From Kluyveromyces lactis (taxonomy: Eukaryota; Ascomycota; Saccharomycetes; Saccharomycetales; Saccharomycetaceae), in NCBI RefSeq assembly GCF_000002515.2, contig NC_006041.1, positions 1,922,001 to 1,986,000 on the forward strand: a DNA stretch of 64,000 nt, written 5' to 3'. Of this stretch, positions 18,144 through 26,686 are shown piece after piece (within the stretch, counting starts at the first letter, position 1; the number at the start of each line of letters is the position of its first letter). The notes beneath the pieces were generated by a model. The model worked only from the letters and a program-made list of their open reading frames with translations, ran no database searches and was not told the DNA's origin. The position numbers and the translations under genes were made by a program.

Positions 18144-20279
18144 ATGTTTGCACTTTCTAAAAGTTTGAGGCAGATCAAAAGGCAGACCATCCAGTATAGA
18201 TTTATATCTGGTATTTCCAAGGATGAGGTGTATTGTATTATAGATACTATAAAATCCAGTCATGAATGGCATAAATTAAAACAAGATCAGAAGATGCAGG
18301 CGTATGTGGCGGAGGCGTTAACAAATCCCACTTCAGAGAACGTATCTGAATTGATGCAGCTGAAGAGAAAAATGATGAGGACTTTGAATGAAAACTATAA
18401 TTTGGCCCTGGGATATATTGAGGAAGGCTTACCAGGACCTATAGAAAGGCTAAAGTTTCGTTCGGAGTTTTTGAGGGTCGTAGACTCCGAACACTATGCA
18501 TATTTTTCAAAGAGCCTTGATCATATACGGTATTGCAAAGGTCTTGATAGAGCAACTAGAAGAAAAGAATTTTACAACTGCATTGAGTTACACAGGAGAT
18601 GTAATCCAGAAGTAACAGAAGGTTCTGGTATATTGCTACCAGATGATATTCACCAATGGTTTTTCGTATTTGTTCCTCCTGATGAGAGAATGAAGCACTA
18701 TCTTTTCCTCATCGAAAACAATGTATTAATATCAGGTCATTATGCAGGACTGACACAAGAAAGAATGTTGAAAGGTTCGGAGATGGAATATAGAGTGGCT
18801 AGCTTCCTTCACTTTATTGAGGATCCTGAAAAACGTCACATTTTCGATGAAAAATTTAGTGTCATGCACCCTTTCCGACCAATGAGACGAATCGTCAACC
18901 TGCTCATAACGAAAAAAGACATGGTACACATCAAGGAATATTTGGATGTTTTAACTACTAGACTGGAAAATGTGGAATTGAGAAACGAACGCATTCCTTA
19001 CGATGTACGGAAATTATATTTTATTGAATTTATGCACACTTTACAGCATTTTGCTAGATGTACGAATTATATTGACATGTTCTTGGAAACGGTGCATAGC
19101 ATGATGGATGCTTTACCCAAAGATACTCCCGTACCCTTCATTCGAAAGTCGTTTGTTGAAATACTCAATTATTTTCAAAGAATTGGGGATACAGAAACTG
19201 TCTTCAAAATCATGTCAATGTTCAATGAATATCCTTTGACGGAACCAAATACGAAATTCACAAATGAAATGTTAGGTAGGATTTTATTTTCGTTGAGGCA
19301 GTTTAAAGACCCTAAGCTTACGGCTTCTTATATTGTGATCGCTTACAAGTCCATCAAGACAAAGAAAATGTTGAATAATCTTGGCTTGTGGTGTCTTATT
19401 TTCGGAAATGGTTTTGGCCGTTTGAACAAGAAGGCGATTAGAGATGCTAAGCAACCTGAAAAATTCATTAATTTAAACGTCCCAGAAAGCTTAAGATTCA
19501 AACGTGCACCAGATTCCGTCGCATTAAACGAATTATATATTGTAGTCTTTGATTACTACAAAAGCAAACTTTCACCTGACGAGTACAGAGAGTTAGTGGT
19601 AAAATGTTACAAGTATTATTGTGATTTCTTGAAAAATCATGTTAATACTTATCTTCAATGGAGAATAGACACAAGCATTTTGAGAACTATGATTCACCGC
19701 GCCAAATTTGATATTAAGGATGATAGACTTGCATATGAAATGTTAATGAATTTTTATGCAATGAATTTGAATCCAAGATTTGATTCTAAAAACACTCCAT
19801 TTGGTCTTGTCTTGTACCGGAATGAGGCAATAAATCAACAGGAATTTAATCAAGTGCTTGAATTAATGCAAAGATGTAGGGCACCAATGGATCATAAAAT
19901 TATTATTACCATCGTCTTGAAATTCATTAAATCAGGCAATATCGACTTGGCACATGAATGGTATACTCGGTTACTTAAGACAGGATATCCACTCCGTCAT
20001 TTCAAGATGATTGAAGAAGCTAAAAGACTGAACTGGGATATACCTGAACCAGCAGAAAGATATTATGAAGAGTGCGAACGAAAGAATCAACTGGAGGAAG
20101 AGAATTTCGATGACATCTATTTACAGAATCCTGCAGAAGATTCGTACACCAATGACCTCATTGAAGCTGCAAAGAAAATAGGACGCATATATGCAACATC
20201 TATTGGTGCCCGTATAATTCCTGAAAATGATAAAGCTGCCATGGAACTGAACCAAAAAAAAAATGCATACGGGACGTGA
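18144..20279 (+). CDS. ATP22: Atp22-type mitochondrial translational activator of ATP6
   Basis: A 711-residue protein with a basic N-terminal presequence (MFALSKSLRQIKRQ). The rest is helical with no catalytic motif, typical of yeast mitochondrial translation activators. In S. cerevisiae Atp22 (YDR350C, 684 residues) resides on the inner membrane and is needed to translate the ATP6 mRNA for ATP synthase. Identification rests on size, targeting signal, overall character and on position beside KIC1, SBE2 and BIG1, where merging YDR350-351 and YHR101-103 predicts it. Sequence in this family diverges quickly. The start is the first ATG in frame. Confidence 0.75.
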   Translation: MFALSKSLRQIKRQTIQYRFISGISKDEVYCIIDTIKSSHEWHKLKQDQKMQAYVAEALTNPTSENVSELMQLKRKMMRTLNENYNLALGYIEEGLPGPIERLKFRSEFLRVVDSEHYAYFSKSLDHIRYCKGLDRATRRKEFYNCIELHRRCNPEVTEGSGILLPDDIHQWFFVFVPPDERMKHYLFLIENNVLISGHYAGLTQERMLKGSEMEYRVASFLHFIEDPEKRHIFDEKFSVMHPFRPMRRIVNLLITKKDMVHIKEYLDVLTTRLENVELRNERIPYDVRKLYFIEFMHTLQHFARCTNYIDMFLETVHSMMDALPKDTPVPFIRKSFVEILNYFQRIGDTETVFKIMSMFNEYPLTEPNTKFTNEMLGRILFSLRQFKDPKLTASYIVIAYKSIKTKKMLNNLGLWCLIFGNGFGRLNKKAIRDAKQPEKFINLNVPESLRFKRAPDSVALNELYIVVFDYYKSKLSPDEYRELVVKCYKYYCDFLKNHVNTYLQWRIDTSILRTMIHRAKFDIKDDRLAYEMLMNFYAMNLNPRFDSKNTPFGLVLYRNEAINQQEFNQVLELMQRCRAPMDHKIIITIVLKFIKSGNIDLAHEWYTRLLKTGYPLRHFKMIEEAKRLNWDIPEPAERYYEECERKNQLEEENFDDIYLQNPAEDSYTNDLIEAAKKIGRIYATSIGARIIPENDKAAMELNQKKNAYGT

Positions 20280-20566
20280 GAGGAAGACCTACAATCAAAA
20301 CAAACTTCAGAAGAATCTAGCAAACAAAGTCAAAAGTAAATAAATGTTAACTAACAAAATATCACCCTTGTACATAATAGTAAATAGTACTAATAGATCA
20401 ATGCTGGCCAATGGCTAATGGTTTGTATGTTCGTCTTTAATCTTACCCTCTTTGTGACTGAACCAGGTTTTTAACATCTTCGAGCCTTGACATAAAAATC
20501 AAGGCTTCCTCAACAGAGACTACTTACGATAGTATTCGGAAAAACGCTAAATATGTACGGATAGCA

Positions 20567-21651
20567 ATGCAACCCAGCTTCATGACCATGAATGAATTAA
20601 TAGTATTTGCCTTACTACTGACCCCGTTGTTAGCTGCAAGACAACAATCTGTTCCAGGGCTACTGTTCTCGTACAATCTGTAAGTTGATTTTAAAGAGTT
20701 ATTAGCTTCCAAGCTTCCATGCGGTTTGTATAAACGCTAAAGGAACCGTGCATTGAAGACATATGATACTAACAGTTATTCGGAAATTTCAGAGCGCCGG
20801 GGATAGTAAAATACCAAGATAAGTATGACAATGCACAACTACCACAAGATGATTTTTTGAAAGTTGCCAAGGATTTGATCTCACAGTGTCATTCGGAGAC
20901 ATATGTATTTGTAAACCAACCAGGTTTAAGTCGAAGTGATTTCAAGCAGCATAAGCAATCTATGCACAAATTATACAACTATGTGCTAACTAGTTCCACG
21001 ACAGTGAAATTCGAAAAGATTGATATAGTCCAAAACGATGATATTTACGAAGAATTGATCGCCTATACAATGGATAAATGTAATATTGATGATAAAATAG
21101 ATATAGGTGGCAATGTCACAGACAGGTATCAACCATTTGTGGAGGCCCGAACTAGAGTTCTAAGGGTAGACTTCCCACCTTTACCGCAGCAAGGACAATA
21201 CGTAGAGGGCATCGGGACCAGAAAAGATGTGTTGCAAGCCAATGATGAATACTTGAGATATGTTATGGGAACGTTACCAACCCCGAAACATACAGTTTTT
21301 TATATGTCTTTGGAAAAGAGTGAAGTGCCAGATACCGAGACATCTTTATCGTATGATATCTGGCCTGAAATATTTACGAATCCACAACGAAAGGTTGAGA
21401 TCGACCGTAATGATAGAGTTGCTAAGGAAATGCCAAAACTTGTCCCTTACAGACCAAGAATTGATACTGAAGATGACAAGTACTTAACAGTACTGGATCA
21501 GGAATTCATAGATAATCACTACGGCATCATAGTGCTTATTATTGGCGTGACAATTGCATTTATTCTACTACAATTAGGAGCCGTTAAGGTCAAGAAACCG
21601 TCAAAGCCACAAATAACTAAGGACGTAACAAAGGAAAAAAAGACCCAATAA
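20567..21651 (+). CDS. BIG1: Big1, ER membrane protein for beta-1,6-glucan; one intron
   Basis: Spliced gene: exon 1 20567-20679, intron 20680-20792, exon 2 20793-21651, giving 323 residues. The intron starts GTAAGT, has branch point TACTAAC at 20767-20773 and ends TTTCAG; joining restores the frame through a split Leu codon. Exon 1 encodes a signal peptide (hydrophobic IVFALLLTPLLA then AARQQ). Near the C-terminus is a single membrane span (GIIVLIIGVTIAFILLQLGA) followed by a lysine-rich cytosolic tail, the type-I topology of yeast Big1 (335 residues). Yeast Big1 is needed for normal beta-1,6-glucan, and YHR101C also has one intron near the 5' end. Neighbours ATP22 and KIC1 agree. The upstream ATG was preferred over ATG codons five and seven residues later. 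Confidence 0.9.
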
Positions 21652-21932
21652 TTCTTTATTCCTAGATTAGTGTTAAATATATTCAAGTAATCTGGTGAAA
21701 TACTACTGAAGGTCTTAACGCGCACCTTCATTAAGCATCCTTCTCATCTTTCCTCATATAAATGTTTTTTGGTATATTTTTTTAAGGCTTGCATCAATTA
21801 CAAAATTAGAACAATGAAGATAAAAGGTTAGTCTTCTACAAGCTTAGTCCAGAAATGAAGGAATCTGATACGCATTTTGCTGCTACCGCTTAGGTGAATT
21901 CAAGTGAACCTGCATTTGAACAGTATAGAAAT

Positions 21933-22760
21933 ATGTCAGATTCACCCAATGAAATTCTTCAATATAGGGATAGTCCTGAGTTCGAAGATTGCTGCGATGC
22001 TATATCTCAAGATTTATTTGAATTGAACGGGAGCCTTTCAACTATGAACCACTTTGTAACGGCTTTGGAAACGAATGTATCCCACGGTAAATCTAACACT
22101 AAAGTTATCGACAATATCAATAAGAAGACGGTTGAACTAATAGACAAAAGTACAAAATTAGTATCATCGATAAACGAGAATATTCATAAAGTTAATGAGT
22201 TAGAGGAGTCGGCTTTGGATAAGCCTCATTTGATCACAAGGGAGAAGTTGACTAGGGATGCGAAATTCTCTGTACAGGAATTCAAGAAATATCAACAACA
22301 TTTTCTTGAAGTTACAAAGCGGATAAATGACATGGCCAAAGTGGCTTTGGAAGATGAAGAACAAAATAATTCCTTGATGGATACTGTTTTAAGAGAGGAA
22401 GAAGATGAACACGCAAAAAGAACACAGGTGGTTATAGAGCGAGAACCAATAAATAATGAGGAATTTGCATACCAGCAACATCTGATCAGGGAACGAGACC
22501 AAGAGATATCAAACATAGAACAAGGTATAACGGAATTAAATGGCATATTCAAGGACTTAGGTGGTTTAGTGCAACAGCAAGGGCAGCTAGTAGATAGCAT
22601 TGAAGCTAATTTGTACAATGTAGAAGATAATACCAGAAATGCAGCAAATGAGTTATCTCGCGCTATGAGATCCGGACGCAGTTCAAGTAAGCTAAAACTA
22701 CATTTCCTTTTCATACTATTGTTTTTCCTTCTTCTCACAATACTGGCTGTTTTCAGTTGA
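21933..22760 (+). CDS. PEP12: Pep12-type endosomal syntaxin (Qa-SNARE)
   Basis: A 275-residue tail-anchored syntaxin mediating fusion at late endosome/prevacuole. An N-terminal helical domain carries DSPEFEDCCDAISQDLFELNG. The SNARE motif spans about residues 180-245 and contains the Pep12-like IEREPINNEEFAYQQHLI, EISNIEQGITELNGIFKDLG and the zero-layer glutamine in VQQQGQLVD. The C-terminus is a hydrophobic anchor (LHFLFILLFFLLLTILAVF). The frame is open upstream to a GTG at 21894, but the first ATG is at 21933 and gives the expected length (yeast 288). CYC2 lies two genes downstream, as expected for YOR036/037. Confidence 0.92.
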   Translation: MSDSPNEILQYRDSPEFEDCCDAISQDLFELNGSLSTMNHFVTALETNVSHGKSNTKVIDNINKKTVELIDKSTKLVSSINENIHKVNELEESALDKPHLITREKLTRDAKFSVQEFKKYQQHFLEVTKRINDMAKVALEDEEQNNSLMDTVLREEEDEHAKRTQVVIEREPINNEEFAYQQHLIRERDQEISNIEQGITELNGIFKDLGGLVQQQGQLVDSIEANLYNVEDNTRNAANELSRAMRSGRSSSKLKLHFLFILLFFLLLTILAVFS

Positions 22761-22864
22761 ATGAATGGTATTCATGAGGCGTCATGGATGCCTCCATTTT
22801 ATGTAATTTTTATGCAGGTTATACTAGGTTACAAATCAGATATTGATAAAGTCCGGCAAAGAAG

Positions 22865-23866
22865 CTAATTCTCATCGAATTTCCATACGTTAACATGACC
22901 GTCGTCACCAGCAGTTATCAATAAGATGACATCTTTAGAGCCATACTCTACCCATTTCACCATATTTGTTTCATAAACTCCGTGTGTTAATTCGTGAATG
23001 CACTCAACTATCCAGCCATCTTCCGATTCCTTGTATATAACTAGACGTCCGTCAGAACCGGTACTAGCAATATACCCCTTAGGACTCCAGTTAACACTGT
23101 AGACTGCCCTTGTATGAGCCTTCGGTAGAATTGATTCTTGGATCCATTCTTGCTCGTATTCTCCGTTATCATCTTCGAGACACCATATTCTGACGGTCCC
23201 ATCATCGCTACCACTGCATAGCCTGACGTTGGAATTAGATTTCTCGAAATCTGAAGACCACACAGTCCCTTCATGCCCGTTAAGTACAGCACAACATTCC
23301 CAATCATCATCACAATCCTTCCAAATACGCACCGTGTCATCATAGGAACTGGATGCCAATAAGGGAAGCGATTGATGCCATATTACGTGCTTTACATCTT
23401 GTGAATGTTCTTGTAGAACACTGATACATTCGAACTCTTCGCCCATTTCATCAGCTTCCCAAATCCAAACGCTCTTATCCCTCGAACAAGTAGCTAATAA
23501 TTCACCATCATGAGACCATGCCACACATTTAATTTCATTCTCATGACCCTCTATAATGGCTAATAACTCCGTTTCCAGATCATTCTCATCGTTGTATCCA
23601 TCATCGTCCTTGCCCCAAATCGATACAGTGGAATCAAACGAACCAGCAGCCAAGATATTAGAATGAGGCCTCCACGCAACACTTCTAACAGTCTTCTTAT
23701 GTGCAGTATCATCCAATTCCTCGATAATTTGAAAAGAACGTATATCAACTAGTTTAATCTTTCTGTCGGTACTTCCAGTTGCCATAATTCCACCATTATT
23801 AACGTCGACGCTCCAGCACTTATCATCATGCAATGCAAGCGACTTCAATAACTTCAACCCAGCCAT
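22865..23866 (-). CDS. CIA1: Cia1, WD40 subunit of the cytosolic Fe-S assembly targeting complex
   Basis: A 333-residue seven-bladed WD40 protein that in yeast delivers Fe-S clusters from the early CIA machinery to cytosolic and nuclear apoproteins. Repeats are readable end to end (ATGSTDRKIKLVDIR, AAGSFDSTVSIWGK, ATCSRDKSVWIWEADE, ASSSYDDTVRIWKDCDDDW, CSGSDDGTVRIW). The DDDWECCAVLNGHEGTVWSS segment is Cia1-specific. Length equals yeast Cia1 (330). It is convergent with PEP12, about 104 bp apart, and divergent from CYC2. MSW1 downstream preserves YDR267/YDR268 adjacency with CYC2 inserted between them, as expected from interleaved ancestral order. Confidence 0.95.
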   Translation of the reverse strand: MAGLKLLKSLALHDDKCWSVDVNNGGIMATGSTDRKIKLVDIRSFQIIEELDDTAHKKTVRSVAWRPHSNILAAGSFDSTVSIWGKDDDGYNDENDLETELLAIIEGHENEIKCVAWSHDGELLATCSRDKSVWIWEADEMGEEFECISVLQEHSQDVKHVIWHQSLPLLASSSYDDTVRIWKDCDDDWECCAVLNGHEGTVWSSDFEKSNSNVRLCSGSDDGTVRIWCLEDDNGEYEQEWIQESILPKAHTRAVYSVNWSPKGYIASTGSDGRLVIYKESEDGWIVECIHELTHGVYETNMVKWVEYGSKDVILLITAGDDGHVNVWKFDEN

Positions 23867-24189
23867 CGTTCAGTTCTAATACGGCACTTATACTAATTGC
23901 AGGTATCCTTGTTCTTTGGATTATCAATAAAACACCAAGTGTGTTATGCATATGGCTACTATCATAAGTTTGGATCTCTTTGTCTTAATTATTATAAGTT
24001 CTTATATTTCAAATCTTTTCAGATATTGCAAGGAAGACTCATGCATAAAGAATCGATACATATGAATGATAACACTGGCATAATTGACCTGGAAAGTCAT
24101 TAGTGTGGTTCTTCAATAATTGATACTCTCCTTTGATACGCCAAAAGGCGATTCTAACCTGTGAATACACGACATCAGAATCTTATAAG
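23867..24189. other. CIA1/CYC2 divergent promoter, nothing recognised
   Basis: A 323-bp divergent gap. An open frame crossing it starts upstream of CYC2 and ends before it; no gene is supported. Confidence 0.5.
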
Positions 24190-25263
24190 ATGAAATTGTT
24201 ACTTGGAAGCATCAAAAGATTATCGTCGTCATCGAAAACAACTCTACCTCAACCTTCTGCTGGTAAGTCTTCTTCGCTATTGAAAACAGTTCTGCTACTG
24301 TCTGGCTCTGTTGCAATCGGTGCGCTATCATGGAACTACTACAAGGAGAGTTTATATCAAAGGGAGTTATCAAGGGATTACTTCTCGAAGTACAAAATCA
24401 GCAAGAAGTATTCCATTGATCAGGATCACTATTTGATCGAATTGACACCTTTGAAAGCACAGAAGGTTAATCTTTGGAAAGAAATGAACTCTTCAAAACT
24501 CTGGTCAGTCGAAGTTAAACAGCCAGAGATTATGGTTGTTAGAAGCTACACACCTCTGCCTCTGACAATCGAAGAAAACGGAGCCGTTGAAGTACTTCGA
24601 GATGAGGAAAACGCCAGCGGCGCATTAACTTTCTACATTAAACAGTATAAACAGGGAGAAGTGGCTCGTTGGATTAACCATCTACCTTTGGGACATGTAC
24701 TTGAGCTGCGTGGACCGTTTGTAGAATATGAATTCCCTGATACTGCCGATGAGATCACGAGAGATAGATCGTTCTTATGGGGGAATGAAGATTGTGTCAA
24801 AGACAATTACAAGTACCAACCATTCGATATATTGTTCTTTACTGGAGGCACAGGTATCGTTCCTTTATTACAAATGACTTTAACTGAGTCACCATTCAGA
24901 GGTAAGATTGGTGCTTATCATAGTTGTAAATCACTTACCGAATTAGGGCCGTTGAATAGTATTCTAACAAAACTTCAAGATAACGACAGAATCGAATTAC
25001 ATACACATGAGAGTAACCGGATTTCGATTCCTTTGCAATCTGATCCTGCCATGGAAGGAATACCTTCTCCTTATCCATACGGTGGTAATGAGCCGTTTAC
25101 CTCGTTAGACTCAAAAGTGAGGCCAGTTCTCTCTCTTGTATGCGGTCCAGGTGGATTTATTTCCACGGTTTCAGGGCCAAAGTACGATTTGGTACAAGGC
25201 CCAATCAAAGGAATACTAGCTGCTCGTGGTTGGGATAATTCAAACGTATATAAGTTGTCGTGA
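24190..25263 (+). CDS. CYC2: Cyc2, mitochondrial FAD/NAD(P)H oxidoreductase for cytochrome c maturation
   Basis: A 357-residue inner-membrane flavoprotein. The N-terminus (MKLLLGSIKRLSSSSK) is a presequence and a membrane span lies near residues 33-50 (LLKTVLLLSGSVAIGALSW). A ferredoxin-reductase fold follows: RSYTPLPLT near 122, the FAD-type motif, then FFTGGTGIVPLLQM near 220 and the C-terminal VCGPGGF of the NAD-binding domain. Yeast Cyc2 (366 residues) assists haem attachment to cytochrome c. The frame is open upstream to a TTG at 24133, but the first ATG at 24190 begins the targeting signal. It sits between CIA1 and MSW1. Confidence 0.88.
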   Translation: MKLLLGSIKRLSSSSKTTLPQPSAGKSSSLLKTVLLLSGSVAIGALSWNYYKESLYQRELSRDYFSKYKISKKYSIDQDHYLIELTPLKAQKVNLWKEMNSSKLWSVEVKQPEIMVVRSYTPLPLTIEENGAVEVLRDEENASGALTFYIKQYKQGEVARWINHLPLGHVLELRGPFVEYEFPDTADEITRDRSFLWGNEDCVKDNYKYQPFDILFFTGGTGIVPLLQMTLTESPFRGKIGAYHSCKSLTELGPLNSILTKLQDNDRIELHTHESNRISIPLQSDPAMEGIPSPYPYGGNEPFTSLDSKVRPVLSLVCGPGGFISTVSGPKYDLVQGPIKGILAARGWDNSNVYKLS

Positions 25264-25495
25264 CCTTTGACTCGTACATAAACTCTTCTCATTTGATAGA
25301 ACACTGTAAATACCATCATGTCAGCTGTATCGGACATTTTTTCAGATATAACGAAACCACACAAATACAACTTAGATCACAGAATATATACATAGATAAC
25401 ACATGGAACATGTGTAACCTCCACTTTCCTGCTGTGTAGCTACTATTGTGATTACTGAGACAAGCAGTTTTTAGGTTTACAGCAAATATCTTGTC

Positions 25496-26632
25496 ATGCT
25501 TGCAAGTTCTCAACTTGTTAGAAATAAAAGTCGTATTCTTTTCAAGAGATTCAATAGTTCGGTTAAAACGACTGGATTCAAATTGAGGGAATCGGATCTG
25601 CCCAAGAATGCCACAATATTCAGTTTAATTCAACCTACTGGCAAGTTCCATTTAGGTAATTACCTTGGTGCTGTGAGGGTCTGGAAAGATATTACCGATT
25701 TAAAGGACGATGGAACGACTCTACTATTTGGAACTGCGGATCTTCATGCCATCACCGTACCGAAGCCCAATGCTAAAGAGTTTCGAAATTACAGGATAGA
25801 GGCTATTGCTTCTATTTTATCAATTGGGATAGATCCAGAAAAAGCTATTGTATTCCACCAATCTAGGGTGAGTCAACATACAGAATTGCATTGGTTACTA
25901 TCTTCTCTTGCATCCATGGGTTCGTTGAATAGAATGACGCAATGGAAATCCAAATCAAATATAAACGACCAGTCTGATGATGCTGCTCTTGGAGCTATTA
26001 AACTGGGTTTGTTTTCATACCCTGTGTTGCAAGCAGCTGACATCTTACTTTACAAATCTACTCATGTTCCAGTCGGTGATGATCAATCACAACATTTAGA
26101 ACTGACAAGACAATTGAGTAACACTTTTAACAAATTCTACAAAACCAAATATTTCCCGATGCCCACAACAATCTTGGCACCTACGAAGAAGATTCTGTCT
26201 CTGTTAAATCCTGAGAAGAAGATGTCTAAATCAGATACTAACCAGAATTCTGTCATATATATAACTGACGAACCCGAGATAATTGCCAAGAAGATAAAAA
26301 GAGCGGTCACTGATTCCATCTCAGATAGTTTTTATTTTGATCCAGTAAAGCGTCCAGGCATTTCTAACCTGATAAATACTTTGTCAGGAGTGCAAAGAGT
26401 GTCAATTGAAGATGTGGAAAAGGATATTGCACATATTAAAGATCACAAAGACTTCAAACAGCACGTTACAGATGTGTTAGTTGAAGAGTTGGCACCTTCT
26501 CGTGAGCAATTCCATAGGTACATGAAGAACCCAGACTATCTACATAAGGTATCAGAAGATGGTGCCTCAAAGGCTCGTGAAATCGCTGCGAAAAATATTA
26601 CTGAGATTAAACGCATCATGGGTTTCCTATAG
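25496..26632 (+). CDS. MSW1: Mitochondrial tryptophanyl-tRNA synthetase
   Basis: A class I aminoacyl-tRNA synthetase of 378 residues charging mitochondrial tRNA-Trp. The presequence is rich in Arg/Lys/Ser (MLASSQLVRNKSRILFKRF). The HIGH-type motif appears as PTGKFHLGNYLGA near residues 43-55, and KMSKS as EKKMSKSDTN near 239-248. GDDQSQHLELTRQL near 189 is a conserved TrpRS segment. Size equals yeast Msw1 (379). It converges with HIR2, with about 54 bp between stop codons. CIA1 and MSW1 are adjacent in S. cerevisiae (YDR267/268). Confidence 0.95.
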   Translation: MLASSQLVRNKSRILFKRFNSSVKTTGFKLRESDLPKNATIFSLIQPTGKFHLGNYLGAVRVWKDITDLKDDGTTLLFGTADLHAITVPKPNAKEFRNYRIEAIASILSIGIDPEKAIVFHQSRVSQHTELHWLLSSLASMGSLNRMTQWKSKSNINDQSDDAALGAIKLGLFSYPVLQAADILLYKSTHVPVGDDQSQHLELTRQLSNTFNKFYKTKYFPMPTTILAPTKKILSLLNPEKKMSKSDTNQNSVIYITDEPEIIAKKIKRAVTDSISDSFYFDPVKRPGISNLINTLSGVQRVSIEDVEKDIAHIKDHKDFKQHVTDVLVEELAPSREQFHRYMKNPDYLHKVSEDGASKAREIAAKNITEIKRIMGFL

Positions 26633-26686
26633 AATATTATATTCTCCACTAAAAGTTCCTGTATATACAAATTATTCCATAATCAC

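Noticed and set aside
20534-20790. TTCCGAA-like heptamers near BIG1 as a centromere
   Set aside because: No CDEI or AT-rich CDEII at the right spacing; one copy is inside the BIG1 intron.
21820-21932. Upstream exon for PEP12 ending at a GTTAGT donor
   Set aside because: Joining to the acceptor before 21894 creates an immediate stop; the ATG at 21933 already gives the conserved N-terminus.
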